This document shows positions 54,901 to 64,000 of a DNA stretch of 64,000 nt, piece by piece. The notes below the pieces were generated by a model. The model was not told where the DNA came from and did not search any database. It was given only the letters and a program-made list of their open reading frames with translations. A program made the translations under genes and the position numbers. Numbering within the stretch: position 1 is the first letter of the stretch; every line of letters begins with the position of its first letter. This DNA comes from Sepiola atlantica (lineage: Eukaryota > Mollusca > Cephalopoda > Sepiida > Sepiolidae), in contig OY744519.1 in the NCBI GenBank assembly GCA_963556195.1, positions 112,632,581-112,696,580 on the forward strand, in the 5' to 3' direction.

Positions 54901-56175
54901 ACATCACTCAATAAGTCCCGGACCTGCCACATAGATGGCGCCACTAATAAAAAAAAATTATATGCTTTTTATAAAATGTGCATATTCAAATAGCACATGT
55001 CAAACTTTGAGCCCAATCGAATTGTTAGTTTACAATTTACAGTTATTTAAGTGAATCTACTGTGCACATTTTCAAAACAATGGAAAAATCTGAATTTCGT
55101 GTGCTGATAAAGCATTGCTTTCTGATGGGAAAAAAGTGCTGTTTAAGACAGGCAATGGCTTGATAAGTGTTATTCGGACTTTGCTCTGCTGGAAACAACA
55201 GTTGGGAGATGGTATGCTGACTTTAAACGCGGTCGTACAGACTAAAATAATGCTGAACACTCATGCTGTCCTAATTGAGCAGTTGTTCCAGAAAACATTA
55301 AAAAAAAAGTCCACAAACTCGTTTTGACCGATCGTAAATTGAAATTGCATGAGATAGCAGAGGAGTTGAAGATATCAGAAGGCAGTGTATTTACTATTTT
55401 GCATGAATATTAATCAATCAGAAAGATGCGTTCAAAGTGGGTTCCGTGTTTGCTCAGAGTTAATCAGAAACAACAACATGTCAACGATTCAAGGCGTTTG
55501 TTTAAAACTGCTTGAACACAATAAAAGGGAATTTTTACATCAATATGGGACAATGGATGAAATGCAGATCAATGGCTTCACTTCGGAGTCTAATCGGCAG
55601 CCAACTGAGTGGACAGCAGTTGGTGAAAGGCGTCTCAAGTGACAAAAATCAGTAGGCAAGATGTTGGCCCCGTATTTTAATATGCGCAAGTATTTTGTTC
55701 ATTGATTACCTTGAGAAAGGAATAACCATCAATAGAGAATATTATATAGTATAATTGGTGCATTTAACGAAAGAAATCGCCCCCAGAACAGCAACAAATG
55801 AAGAAGAAGAAGAAAAAGTGATCTTTCACCAAGACAATGCACCGTGTCACAAGTCGATCGCAACGATGAATTGCACTTCAAATTGCTTCTGCGCCACCCT
55901 ATTCTTCAGATCTGGCCCCAGCGATTACTGGCCGTTTGCATACCCAAAGGAATGCTTAAGGAAAAAATATCTGGCTCCAATGAAGAAGTGATATCAGAAA
56001 ATGAGGTATATTTTTAGGCCAAAGACAATTCGTCCTATAAAAAAGGCATTGAATTGTTAATGAAGCCTTGAAATCAGTGTATCACCATAGAAGAAGACTA
56101 TGTTGATGACTAAAGTCGAATGTTGCTTAAAAGTTATTGTTTTCTTAGTTAGGCTTAGGACTTATTGAGTGATGT
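54901..56175 (+). mobile_element. Nearly full-length mariner element
   Basis: Terminal inverted repeats ACATCACTCAATAAGTCC at 54901-54918 and its exact complement at 56158-56175: 18 of 18. Length 1275 bp is normal for mariner. TA follows the right repeat core (56175-56176); on the left the expected TA is CA, one substitution. The pseudogene inside is on the plus strand. Confidence 0.95.
55081..56118 (+). pseudogene. Mariner transposase, inactivated
   Basis: The transposase cuts and pastes the element by a D,D34D-type catalytic domain after binding the inverted repeats. It starts MEKSEFRVLIKHCF at 55081. Broken frames then give RWYADFKRGRTD-like, KLHEIAEELKISEGSVFTI (helix-turn-helix), NKREFLHQYGTMDE, TSESNRQPTEWTAVGE and VIFHQDNAPCHKS, which holds the second catalytic Asp. 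The third block follows as SDYWPF-YPKECL. Several frameshifts and stops occur (for example near 55100, 55190, 55270, 55640 and 55735), so no active protein is made. Confidence 0.9.
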
Positions 56176-56490
56176 ATTATTTTTGGACAAGCTGTTTTAA
56201 AGTGACAGAAATGGGGAAATATGGAGAAACTTAGCAAAGTTTCGTTGATCGCAAATAACTTCTATAATAAATCTTATTTTGTTTGATTTAACTTTTCAAT
56301 AAAAAAAAATGAGCAGTAAACTATTATATCTCAATTTGTAATATTTTTTAGCCTGAATAATAATTTAAAAAGTTTTAAAAAACAATAACAAATCAAATAA
56401 AACAATCAGTGTTACTTCAATTGCAACAACAGAGAGAATGTGCATGCCTACTAGACACCATCCTTGAGTGTTTAAGGTCTTTCTGTACAG
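56176..56490. other. No feature recognised
   Basis: AT-rich spacer between the mariner and the SINE-like element. Confidence 0.45.
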
Positions 56491-56494
56491 GGTT

Positions 56495-56932
56495 TTATAG
56501 GGGCAACCTGGCATGAAGATACTTCACCCTATAAGTGAACCCTGACGAAACATTACAGAATAACATAGTATTCGAAGCCCAAATAAGATTCCTTCAGCAT
56601 GGCTACACATATGAGGAATGGTGCACCTTCTTCAAGTGATGTTGCCTTTAGTAACAGCACAAAGTTGGATACTCCACCAGACTAGATGAAATCTCGTCCT
56701 GTAATCTGATAAGACCAAGAAACCACAAGTAAGTTATACTATAACATAGTTAATTGGTCAATTGGGGAGAGGAAACTTAATGTTCTTCACTTTTTTACTA
56801 ACTCAACGTTTGAGAGGTAAAGGAGAACTTAGATGGAACACTCAAATATCTATGTATCTCAGAAAGAGATCAAGTGTTAGCCCCAGAAAGGGGGTTTCTT
56901 GATTTCTGAGAAGTTACACTGAAGTAAAATGT
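56495..56932 (+). mobile_element. SINE-like element sharing its tail with the REL LINE, copy 2
   Basis: Aligns end to end with 28693-29147: GCAACCTGGCATGAAGATAC, AAGCCCAAATAAGATTCC, TGGATACTCCACCAGACTAG, TCAATTGGGGAGAGGAAA, CTCAACGTTTGAGAGGTA. The tail TATGTATCTCAGAAAGAGAT, CAAGTGTTAGCCCCAGAAAG, ACTGAAGTAAAATG matches the REL LINE 3' end. It differs from copy 1 throughout, so the two are independent old insertions. Confidence 0.8.
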
Positions 56933-57400
56933 CGTGAGGTAGTATTTGAAAATTCTTTTGCGCTGTGTATTTATTTAGTTTTTTTTCTTTTAAAATTCTT
57001 CCTCATCTTTCCAGCTCCAACATTACTTAGAACAACAAAGACTTAGTCTATTTTCTATTGATATTCTATTTCAGATTCAACCATTTCTCATGGAATTTTC
57101 AGGTGTTTGAGAAGTTAAATTATTCTCGGTCTCTTCTCAGAGGAGAACATTATTATTTATTTTTATTTTGATTCACTTTTGCTACTTTTCATTGTGTGCA
57201 TTTTGTGGCTTCACTAAATTTAGATTTTCTATTTCTTCGTGTTTTGAATTGAGGAAAACAGAAGTAGAAGAGATAGTCTAAAATAAATGAAATAAATTGA
57301 ATTTAGATAAAAACATCTTTTTGTGGGTTAGAGGAGTTGAAGAAAACCAACATTTAATATACAAATATATAGATGGTTTCCACACACTTGTATGTGTATG
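56933..57400. other. No feature recognised
   Basis: AT-rich; ends in a TA run (57403-57425). Confidence 0.45.
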
Positions 57401-57426
57401 CATATATATATATATATATATATATA

Positions 57427-57541
57427 GCACTAGATAAAGTGAAAGAATAAAATAAGGTGCAAATCAAATTTTATTAGAATTCAATGTTCAAGCACCTTAT
57501 TTTATTCACACCTTATTTTATTCTTTCACTTTATCTAGTGC
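57427..57541. mobile_element. 115-bp MITE with perfect 33-bp terminal inverted repeats and TA flanks
   Basis: GCACTAGATAAAGTGAAAGA, ATAAAATAAGGTG at 57427-57459 and its exact complement at 57509-57541, flanked by TA on both sides (57425-57426, 57542-57543). The complementarity continues through the flanks to 36 bp. TA duplications fit Tc1/mariner-type insertion. Just inside the right arm a second CACCTTATTTTATTCA copy (57492-57508) shows a partial duplication of the arm. The left flank is a (TA)n run. Confidence 0.88.
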
Positions 57542-57635
57542 TATTAATGATCTATCCAGTATATTGAGCTTCAGTTTTATCCGGATGTTCACTAATTAAA
57601 GATATTAGTTGCCTCTTATATCTTTTGTTGTATTA

Positions 57636-57640
<5 letters not shown>

Positions 57641-57695
<55 letters not shown>

Positions 57696-57741
57696 GAGAG
57701 AGAGAGAGAGATGTGTGTGTGTTTGTGTGTGTGTGTGTGTG
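57641..57741. repeat. (TA)n-(AG)n-(GT)n compound microsatellite
   Basis: TA to 57690, AG at 57693-57710, GT at 57713-57741. Confidence 0.95.
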
Positions 57742-58015
57742 GTACTATCGTTTGCCGGAGGAGTGTGGACTCGATGATCCACACTGTAGGGACGTCTTTG
57801 GAAGGGCTGTTAGCATCCTGGCACAGTACCCAGTTCCCTGAGTGGCAACGATAGGTACACCCTTTTAATGAAAGGCTTAATTATATCCGGACGGGTATTT
57901 GGTCGGTTTGCATGGTGACGTCATTAATTCTCTCCGGAGAATTAATCATCTGCTTCTGAAAATCAAGGCTTGTAATGAGGAAACATTTTATATATAAAAA
58001 TTATATTTCATTTAT
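57742..58015. repeat. Unclassified GC-richer block
   Basis: GGTACTATCGTTTGCCGGAG, ACTCGATGATCCACACTGTA and GAGTGGCAACGATAGGTACA; the first and third share an inverted core (TATCGTT / AACGATA). At 57930-57953 ATTAATTCTC-TCCG-GAGAATTAAT is a short perfect hairpin. No gene is visible. Confidence 0.4.
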
Positions 58016-58439
58016 GCCTAAGAAAAAATTTTAAAACTCAAATAGCTTGGTGCATGTGACTGTCTCGTCGTGCTGCTAACACCAAACTGAGTTCAATATA
58101 TTCGTCTAAGCGAGAGAGAGTGGTGAAGGGGAGAGAGAGAGAAAAGAGGCACAATATACATCACAAAAACAAAGACAGAGAAACAAGGTATTTTTAGTCG
58201 CAAGTGTTTTGGTATGATTTAATAAACTGTTTTGATTTTTAATATTTTTCATGGCGATGTCAACTAACATTGATTTAACTATTAGTCTGACAGCCGTCAA
58301 CCTGACACTGCTGTCTCTCTGACGTGATTTATTTTTGAAGAGCAATAATATCGGCATTGCGCGTCTCCCCATCAACGTAATCCAAGTCTGGTAAAAGGGC
58401 TGTAAAATGTGGGGGTGTACCATCTCTCCAGTTGTTGTG

Positions 58440-58440
<1 letters not shown>

Positions 58441-58508
<68 letters not shown>
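58441..58508. repeat. (TA)n microsatellite
   Basis: About 30 TA units; gives a Tyr-Ile repeat frame that is not a gene. Confidence 0.97.
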
Positions 58509-58510
<2 letters not shown>

Positions 58511-58688
58511 AATATTGGCATAAAGCTCCTTTCAGAAGTTGAGCTTCTCCAAACTGTTAAAAATAGTCATTTAGCTTTAAAGCAAAGTTTCGAATACGTT
58601 TGTTGAACCCTCTCGATAGTTTTCTTTCTGTTGCCCGCTTTCTTTAGACACAAATAGAACTTGATTTCCCCTTAATTATCTGATAATT

Positions 58689-58800
58689 TTCGGTGACCGT
58701 GGGGATAGAGCAATAGGTTGCAGAGTCTAGGCTGACTGTGAACTGGGTTCGCACCTTCCGACTATCTGAAATTGTCACTTCCTACACTAATGAGAGCAAT
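58689..58800 (+). mobile_element. tRNA-derived SINE
   Basis: GGTGACCGTGGGGATAGAGC, AATAGGTTGCAGAGTCTAGG then ACTGGGTTCGCACCTTCCGA: an A-box-like region followed at tRNA spacing by the B box GGGTTCGCACC. No cloverleaf 3' half is present. The B box here is close to the tRNA consensus. Confidence 0.65.
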
Positions 58801-58859
58801 AAACTTGAAACGCTGTCGTCTGTAGCTAATGATAATTTAATATTTATTTATAAATATTG

Positions 58860-58913
<54 letters not shown>
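58860..58913. repeat. (TA)n microsatellite
   Basis: About 26 TA units, followed by GTATGAATGTGTATG. Confidence 0.97.
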
Positions 58914-58918
<5 letters not shown>

Positions 58919-59635
58919 AATGTGTATGTAAATAAGTTTATATATATATATAAATAGATAGATACACGCCTATTTACATACACATTTATACATAGATGCT
59001 TACAAAATAAATTATATATGCGTATATACATTGTATACTGAATGGTTTGTTAGTTGTTGGGCTTTATGACACACCCACTCTTTGTTATGTCATGTTATGT
59101 CCAAATTGTACATATGTTTTGTATACGAATGGTTTGTAGATTAAATTGTTTGTAGATGTACATTTTACCATGTGCCATGTTTGAATTCTACTGGGTGTAT
59201 TTGATCGCTTTCACTAATACTATTAGATTGTGCTGTCGATAAAATAGTAGAGCAAACTGGACTCTGAAGCCATGGTAGGAAAACTAGTCTAGAATAAGAA
59301 ATATTCCAATATTACCAGATAGATCTCCGTCACATGGCACACCATATGTAGAAAGTAGGTAGTGTTCTACATAACAATGTTCAACTTAAAATAAATTAAT
59401 CTGTAGAGATTGTCTAATAATTTAAAACTGTCATCTTTATTACTTTAACCATTCGGCCGTCAGACATGCACTGTTAGCAAGTGAAATCTTATTTGAACAT
59501 TCACAACTACCGGAGAGTGCTCCATTTGTGTTTACAAAGAGATTTGCATCATCGCTAATAGTAGTTGGCGATGTCACTTACCACAGTGCTCAACCCAAGA
59601 AGTGGGGCATATATATAGTCATCCACAGACAGACT
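58914..59635. other. No gene recognised
   Basis: AT-rich. At 59452-59482 ATTCGGCCGTCAGACATGCA resembles the start of the SINE at 59641 (ATTCGGCCTCCCGGCAAGCA), so a scrap of that family may be present. Confidence 0.4.
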
Positions 59636-59640
59636 GTTGT

Positions 59641-59750
59641 GCTGTATCACATCTGATCAGTGTTGCTAGATAGGATCGAACATGCGACTGTCTAGTTGGC
59701 AGTCAGCGATTCTAACCATTCGGCCTCCCGGCAAGCATCGTTAGCAAGTG
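59641..59750 (-). mobile_element. tRNA-derived SINE
   Basis: On the minus strand GGGAGGCCGAATGGTTAGAA, TCGCTGACTGCCAACTAGAC, AGTCGCATGTTCGATCCTAT gives an A-box-like and a B-box (TGTTCGATCC) at tRNA spacing. The head is close to tRNA, and the body continues towards 59640. Confidence 0.7.
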
Positions 59751-62210
59751 AAATCTGTGCATGTTCGTCTGTGCGTGCATATGTATGCCATATATCTATA
59801 GTTTCATCGAAACATTATACACATATATATGATACATATAAGAAGAGTTTTGATGGAATTATAATAATTAATTGCAAAAGTGATAACTTATTTGGCAAAA
59901 AACTATTTAAGATTTATTAGTTGTCAAAGAATGTTTTGGGTGGTAGTTACTTTTGGTCCCTTGATCATTGAACACCGTTGGAAGGAAATGAATGAGAAAC
60001 AAGGCCAAAAGACACATCCGTTCCCCTGATGCAGAAAATGCTTTCAACTTGTTGCAAAATTCTCTCAGCCAGCTTTCACATCAATTGTTCAGGGAGTTGA
60101 AAGCTTTAAGATGACATTTCACATAAAGTAGCACAAAGTAAAAGACGGCCTTTCTTCTCTTTTTATCTTCCCAAATGTCTTTTTTATGCAAGAAATGTTG
60201 CCATATACAGGTTTGAATTATTAATGTTATGAAATAGGATGCATATGGAAAGCTACTATTCTCGAATCTGAGTAGCAAAATATATCATCTTATATCATTA
60301 CAGAGAGTAGAGAGATAACAGCATGTTATATATCTATACAACTAATTGAGTTCTCTTAGGTTACGAGTAACATAGAATGTAAACAAGAAAAATACACAAA
60401 GTGTTATAATTTCTAATACTATGGAGCCGGTTTTACAGGGGTAAGATGCCAGACAATGCTGATCACAGTTGGAATTGACCTGACATTCGGATTTCAAATC
60501 TCAGTGTGGATACACTTGCTGCATCTAGCCATACTGAACAGTTGTGATATAACAAAACAGCTGCCTGTAGATGACTATAGCTATATTTCTTCATAAATAA
60601 TTATATATATACATGTGTGTGTGCATATGTTAATCACGAATAAAAATTATTAGACAACCTTCACAGCCACAGATGAATTTACTGGTTACAAATTAAGAAA
60701 GGACTGAGTTTAAGTCGACACCGGTGACTCAGCTTATTATGAATTCAACCTTATGATAAATCTGTAGACACGGCACAATTGAAGTCTTTAAAACATTTTA
60801 ATAAAACAAGGTTTATCGCGGAGTTGAGAACTGAAATAAAAATCTACATTTTCTTTATGTCGGATAGGATCAAATAAAATAAAAAGAAAAGAAAGAGTAA
60901 TCTAAAGGTAGTATAAAGAAGGCAATTTACGATTTTCCGATTCGTATTTCTAAAAAATAAACTGCACTGCCCGTTTTAAAAATCTAGTTATATGTAATTA
61001 AGTGTTTTTTTTAATGAATGTCGACATAAGGTAAAACCTGAAATTTATTTTTTAAGTGATTCCATTTCTTTTTATTACTTAATAAAACAAGATATCTTTT
61101 TATTTAAGGGTTAGCCACTAATGCTTGACAGGTTTTCAGTATACACTAAACTTCACTGCTCGTTAATATAATTAAAGCGATTTTAGAAAAAAAATAATTA
61201 CAACACTTAAACTTGAATACTAGTTAATTGAAAAGAATCGAAATTTGAGCTGATTACCTAATTGTCTCTCTTAGTTCTCTTCATTCTTCCCTATTATATG
61301 TTGATTCGACCCTTTACACTTTATCTAAATATTAAATAATAGAAAATCTAAATTATTAATTTAAAAAAAATAAATAAATAAAATAAATGAATAAATACAT
61401 TTATTTAAAAGATTAACTAAATTAATTCTTCTAGGTAAATTTCAATGCATTGCATATTTATTGTATTTCAATTTCATTTTTCGTCTCCCTGTCATAATTG
61501 TCTGCGAGCCTTTTCCTTTCCTCTGCGAACCTCATGTCTTGAATAGTGGCGTCCATCTTGGTTTTTTTTTCAACCGACAAATCGGTACAACTTCCGTTTC
61601 TTTTTGAAAAAGAGAGGTTATTACTCTCGAAATGATCAAAGTCTTTACCATTCCAGACCTTTACTGTCTTTATATTTAAAGTTTATTTGAAATATTAATA
61701 AATTGATTTGAGATTTATACACATATACCGTCTCCTGTCATTTATTTTTTGTTAATTCCATCTTCCACCTTCCCGGTTTTCAACATTGCATTTCTCCAAC
61801 CTTCAGACACTCACCTTCATACATATTTACCAGCATTGCATCAAGCAAACTACCGTTTCCTTTCTAAAAAAAATAATTGTTTATATTTTATTGTTATTTT
61901 TTTTATCACTTATTTTAAAATTGATTTATTTTCCGCTCCCGTTTGTGATGTACTAGATATTAAAGCACGTATTTATGAATATGTGTACGTTGTTACATTA
62001 ACCTGTAATTGTAACACTACAGATGAAATAATCTTATAGAATGTGTTTTAGAAAAGAGAAATTAGGATCCTTAAAACGTACATAAAAAAGGTGTAAGCAA
62101 TAATCAAAAGCGATTAACACATTAAAGAAAGTTACATTTTGCAGGCTGAAAAAAAAGATAAATTGTCAGGAAAAAACAAAGAATGAGGAAGAAGGATTAT
62201 TTAAAATGTG
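59751..62210. other. No certain gene in 2.5 kb
   Basis: AT-rich. A GC-richer piece at 60420-60550 (GGAGCCGGTTTTACAGGGGT ... CGGATTTCAAATCTCAGTGT) may be an old tRNA-derived SINE. The 96-codon frame at 61749 has no motif I recognise. Confidence 0.4.
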
Positions 62211-62223
62211 GGATTGAAAATAA

Positions 62224-62802
62224 GGGCATTTTTAACGACAGCTAACAGAACGAAAAAGGGGTCAAAAAACAAATAGGCAACAAATAAATGTAACAAAAGG
62301 CAAGATAAGTTACTCTTCTACTATCTGGGATAAGTTTATTTGTGTTTTAACTTATTTTAAAGCGTTTTTTATTCAAAACAACCCTGGTGTCCACCTGTTC
62401 AGTTAGAATGAAAAAAAAAATGGCTGAAAGTACACAGAGTTTCGATAATCACTCAAAAAACGAAAATTAAACAAAATGCTGGTAGATCATTACATTTTCC
62501 CACGATTGGTGACATTTATTGGATGCGTTTCAAACACTATTTTGTTTAGTTTTCGATTTTTCACCAATTATCAAGGATCCCCGTGCGGGGCTCATGAACA
62601 GCTATTTTGTTTTGCATTTTAACTAAACAGGTAGACACTGGGGTTGTTTTGAACAAAAAATGCTTTAAAATAAATTAAAACACAAATAAACTTATCCAGG
62701 TTAGTAGAAGAGTAACTTATCTTGCCTTTCGTAAGATTTATTTGTTGCCTATTTGTTTTTTTTACCCCTTTTCCGTTCTGTTAGCTGTCGTTAAAAATGC
62801 CC
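62224..62802. mobile_element. 579-bp foldback MITE with perfect 8-bp target duplication
   Basis: The ends GGGCATTTTTAACGACAGC (62224) and its complement (62784-62802) are flanked by GAAAATAA at 62216-62223 and 62803-62810, a perfect 8-bp duplication. Arms of about 203 bp (62224-62426 and 62600-62802) are roughly 90% complementary by eye. A further inverted pair (62444-62477 and 62539-62572) lies inside the spacer, with a loop of about 60 nt. CCCCGTGCGGGG at 62579-62590 is a small hairpin. No protein is encoded. Confidence 0.93.
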
Positions 62803-62810
62803 GAAAATAA

Positions 62811-63233
62811 TGATAATAATATCAATAAAAGTAATACGAATAACAATAAAGTAAATATTAATAGAAAACGTTTAAGACAGAGAATGAAGACATATGAAGA
62901 AAATAATTGTAGCATGACAAATCGTATGGGTTTATTAGTAGCATTTGCAGAGAGTATTGTTTTACTTTGATGTAGGATAACACCTTAACCATATTTCCTG
63001 TTTTTTCCCTATAAACTTTACTTCAAACTGTAAGTTACCCGTATGTTAAAAATGTAATGACAATAAAAAACGTGTTTATTTTTTTAGGTAGGAAATGTTC
63101 TATTTTTATTCATCTGTTTTTTTTTTGATGAGCTGGAAACATTTGGTTTGTTGATTCAATAATAACGAAAAAGTTTTAGGAAAAGTTTTTTTTAGTCATT
63201 TCATTTTTTAGTTTTTTTCAGTGTGAGACATTT
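62811..63233. other. No feature recognised
   Basis: AT-rich spacer before the last U2-headed element. Confidence 0.45.
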
Positions 63234-63241
63234 GGTACTGT

Positions 63242-63580
63242 TGGCCTTTTGGCTAAGATCAAAGTGTAGTATCTGTTCTGATGGATACTGCACCTCATAG
63301 ACTGGTATTGTCTTGGCCTTTGGGGCTTGATTTACGCCGGTCTATGGGTCTTGTCCTGTGCAGTTCTAGGAGGTCCACCCTCCCAGGCTTCGCCTCCCCT
63401 CTTTGGGGAGGAGTAAGTTTATTGCTTACTGCCTGAGGCACCCCTACCAGGGAATGCCGACGGGGCTGCCCAGGCAATTTTTAAACCCCACTTTCCCGAC
63501 CCGACCTTGGGTCACATCTTACTTGTGGGAGTAAGATAAAAACTGGCCTTGTGCCTAACTCCTGGGGAGGAGTAAATCAA
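63242..63580 (+). mobile_element. U2 snRNA-headed SINE-like element, best copy
   Basis: It begins TGGCCTTTTGGCTAAGATCA, AAGTGTAGTATCTGTTCT: an intact copy of the U2 snRNA 5' region with the branch-point-pairing GTAGTA. It then leaves U2 for an unrelated body: the palindromic insert (CATAGACTGG ... GGTCTATGGG), AGTTCTAGGAGGTCCACCCT, CCCAGGCTTCGCCTCCCCTC, GGGAATGCCGACGGGGCTGC, CCGACCTTGGGTCACATCTT and the end CTGGGGAGGAGTAAATCAA. TACTGT occurs at both edges (63236-63241 and 63581-63586), a possible short target duplication. There is no poly(A). Confidence 0.9.
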
Positions 63581-63586
63581 TACTGT

Positions 63587-64000
63587 GTGAATTAGTTTTG
63601 TTGAAAATATATTGGGGGGGGGGTGAGCGATACCCAGAAGGTGTCCAACAGCAGTCGGGGGTTGCAAAAAGAAATACTCCTTCAGCAACCAACCCCAACA
63701 GGGTCTGGTAACAATAAGTAATTGGGCAGAGAATGGATTTTTCTGCTGGAGCAAGATTGAACGTCTAGTTTCTACTGAGTCAAAGATCACTTGCCACCTA
63801 GGAGGATGGTAGAACCTGAATATATAGGTTTTTATAACTACCTCTCACCCCCATTCCTGACAATAAACCCATCCGTCGATCTTAGCTCTTGTCGGTCATA
63901 TCCCCCTCCGAAGACCGAACCCATAATCAGCAAATACCTCTCTCCTCCCACTTTTATTTTCACAGTTTCATGTATTTTTTATATGAGCATGACATAACCA
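63587..64000. other. No gene recognised
   Basis: Contains a run of ten G around 63612-63622 and GC-richer sequence (AGGTGTCCAACAGCAGTCGG, ACCAACCCCAACAGGGTCTG). The overlapping frames on both strands have no domain I can name. Confidence 0.4.

Noticed and set aside
58409..59031. Tyr-Ile repeat proteins
   Set aside because: Produced by long (TA)n runs on both strands.
63242..63280. Functional U2 snRNA gene
   Set aside because: Only the first third of U2 matches. The Sm site and the 3' stem-loops are missing, and the same body follows the head in other copies.

Overview
This is AT-rich animal nuclear DNA with no recognisable host gene. The gene-like content is transposon-derived: one long open reverse-transcriptase frame, several decayed retrotransposon and mariner genes, and many non-coding mobile elements and tandem arrays. 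There are no operons, rRNA, real tRNA genes or CRISPR arrays. The element mix (jockey/CR1-like, Tx1/L1-like, REL-endonuclease and RTE-like LINEs, tRNA-derived and U2 snRNA-headed SINEs, mariners, foldback MITEs, long (TA)n runs) suggests a large repeat-rich invertebrate genome. A mollusc, perhaps a cephalopod, is my best guess, but that is inference and not proven by the sequence. The open frames in the 127-bp array and the AT-rich stretches are by-products of repeats.

Layout 1-20 kb. A decayed LINE tail lies at 1.66-2.11 kb. Diverged inverted copies of a satellite monomer lie at 3.0-3.35 kb. The same satellite forms ten head-to-tail 127-bp monomers at 4.95-6.18 kb, inside an element that also occurs as a one-monomer copy at 42.9-43.3 kb. 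That array interrupts an older degenerate array of about 165 bp period (4.88-7.68 kb). U2 snRNA-headed elements lie at 11.96-12.29 and 14.85-15.19 kb. A 224-bp MITE with telomere-like TTAGGG repeats lies at 14.05-14.27 kb, and a 1-kb foldback at 15.57-16.58 kb.

Layout 20-40 kb. This part holds a hAT-like MITE (20.3 kb), two tandem truncated REL-endonuclease LINE copies (21.36-22.78 kb), a perfect 25-bp hairpin (24.4 kb), and a decayed Tc1/mariner-like transposase (25.8-26.57 kb). A SINE-like element at 28.7-29.15 kb shares its 3' tail with the REL LINE. A LINE with a 562-codon reverse-transcriptase frame sits between inverted repeats (29.15-32.05 kb). Internally deleted LINE derivatives lie at 33.9 and 36.3 kb, with further U2-related copies at 34.4 and 39.6 kb.

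Layout 40-64 kb. A Tx1/L1-like LINE pseudogene with a YVDD motif (40.5-42.2 kb) is followed by the solo satellite-bearing element (42.88-43.32 kb). A candidate 3-kb element (44.35-47.35 kb) carries eleven 106-bp repeats. Next come LINE remnants (48.4, 49.25, 52.9 kb), a nearly complete mariner with perfect 18-bp terminal inverted repeats (54.90-56.18 kb), a second copy of the tail-sharing SINE (56.5 kb), a TA-flanked MITE (57.4 kb), a 579-bp foldback with a perfect 8-bp target duplication (62.2-62.8 kb), and the best U2-headed element (63.24-63.58 kb).

The most interesting signals are the U2-headed element family, the shared tail between a SINE and a REL LINE, the satellite that sits inside a dispersed element, and the self-complementary elements, which would give long double-stranded RNA if transcribed.
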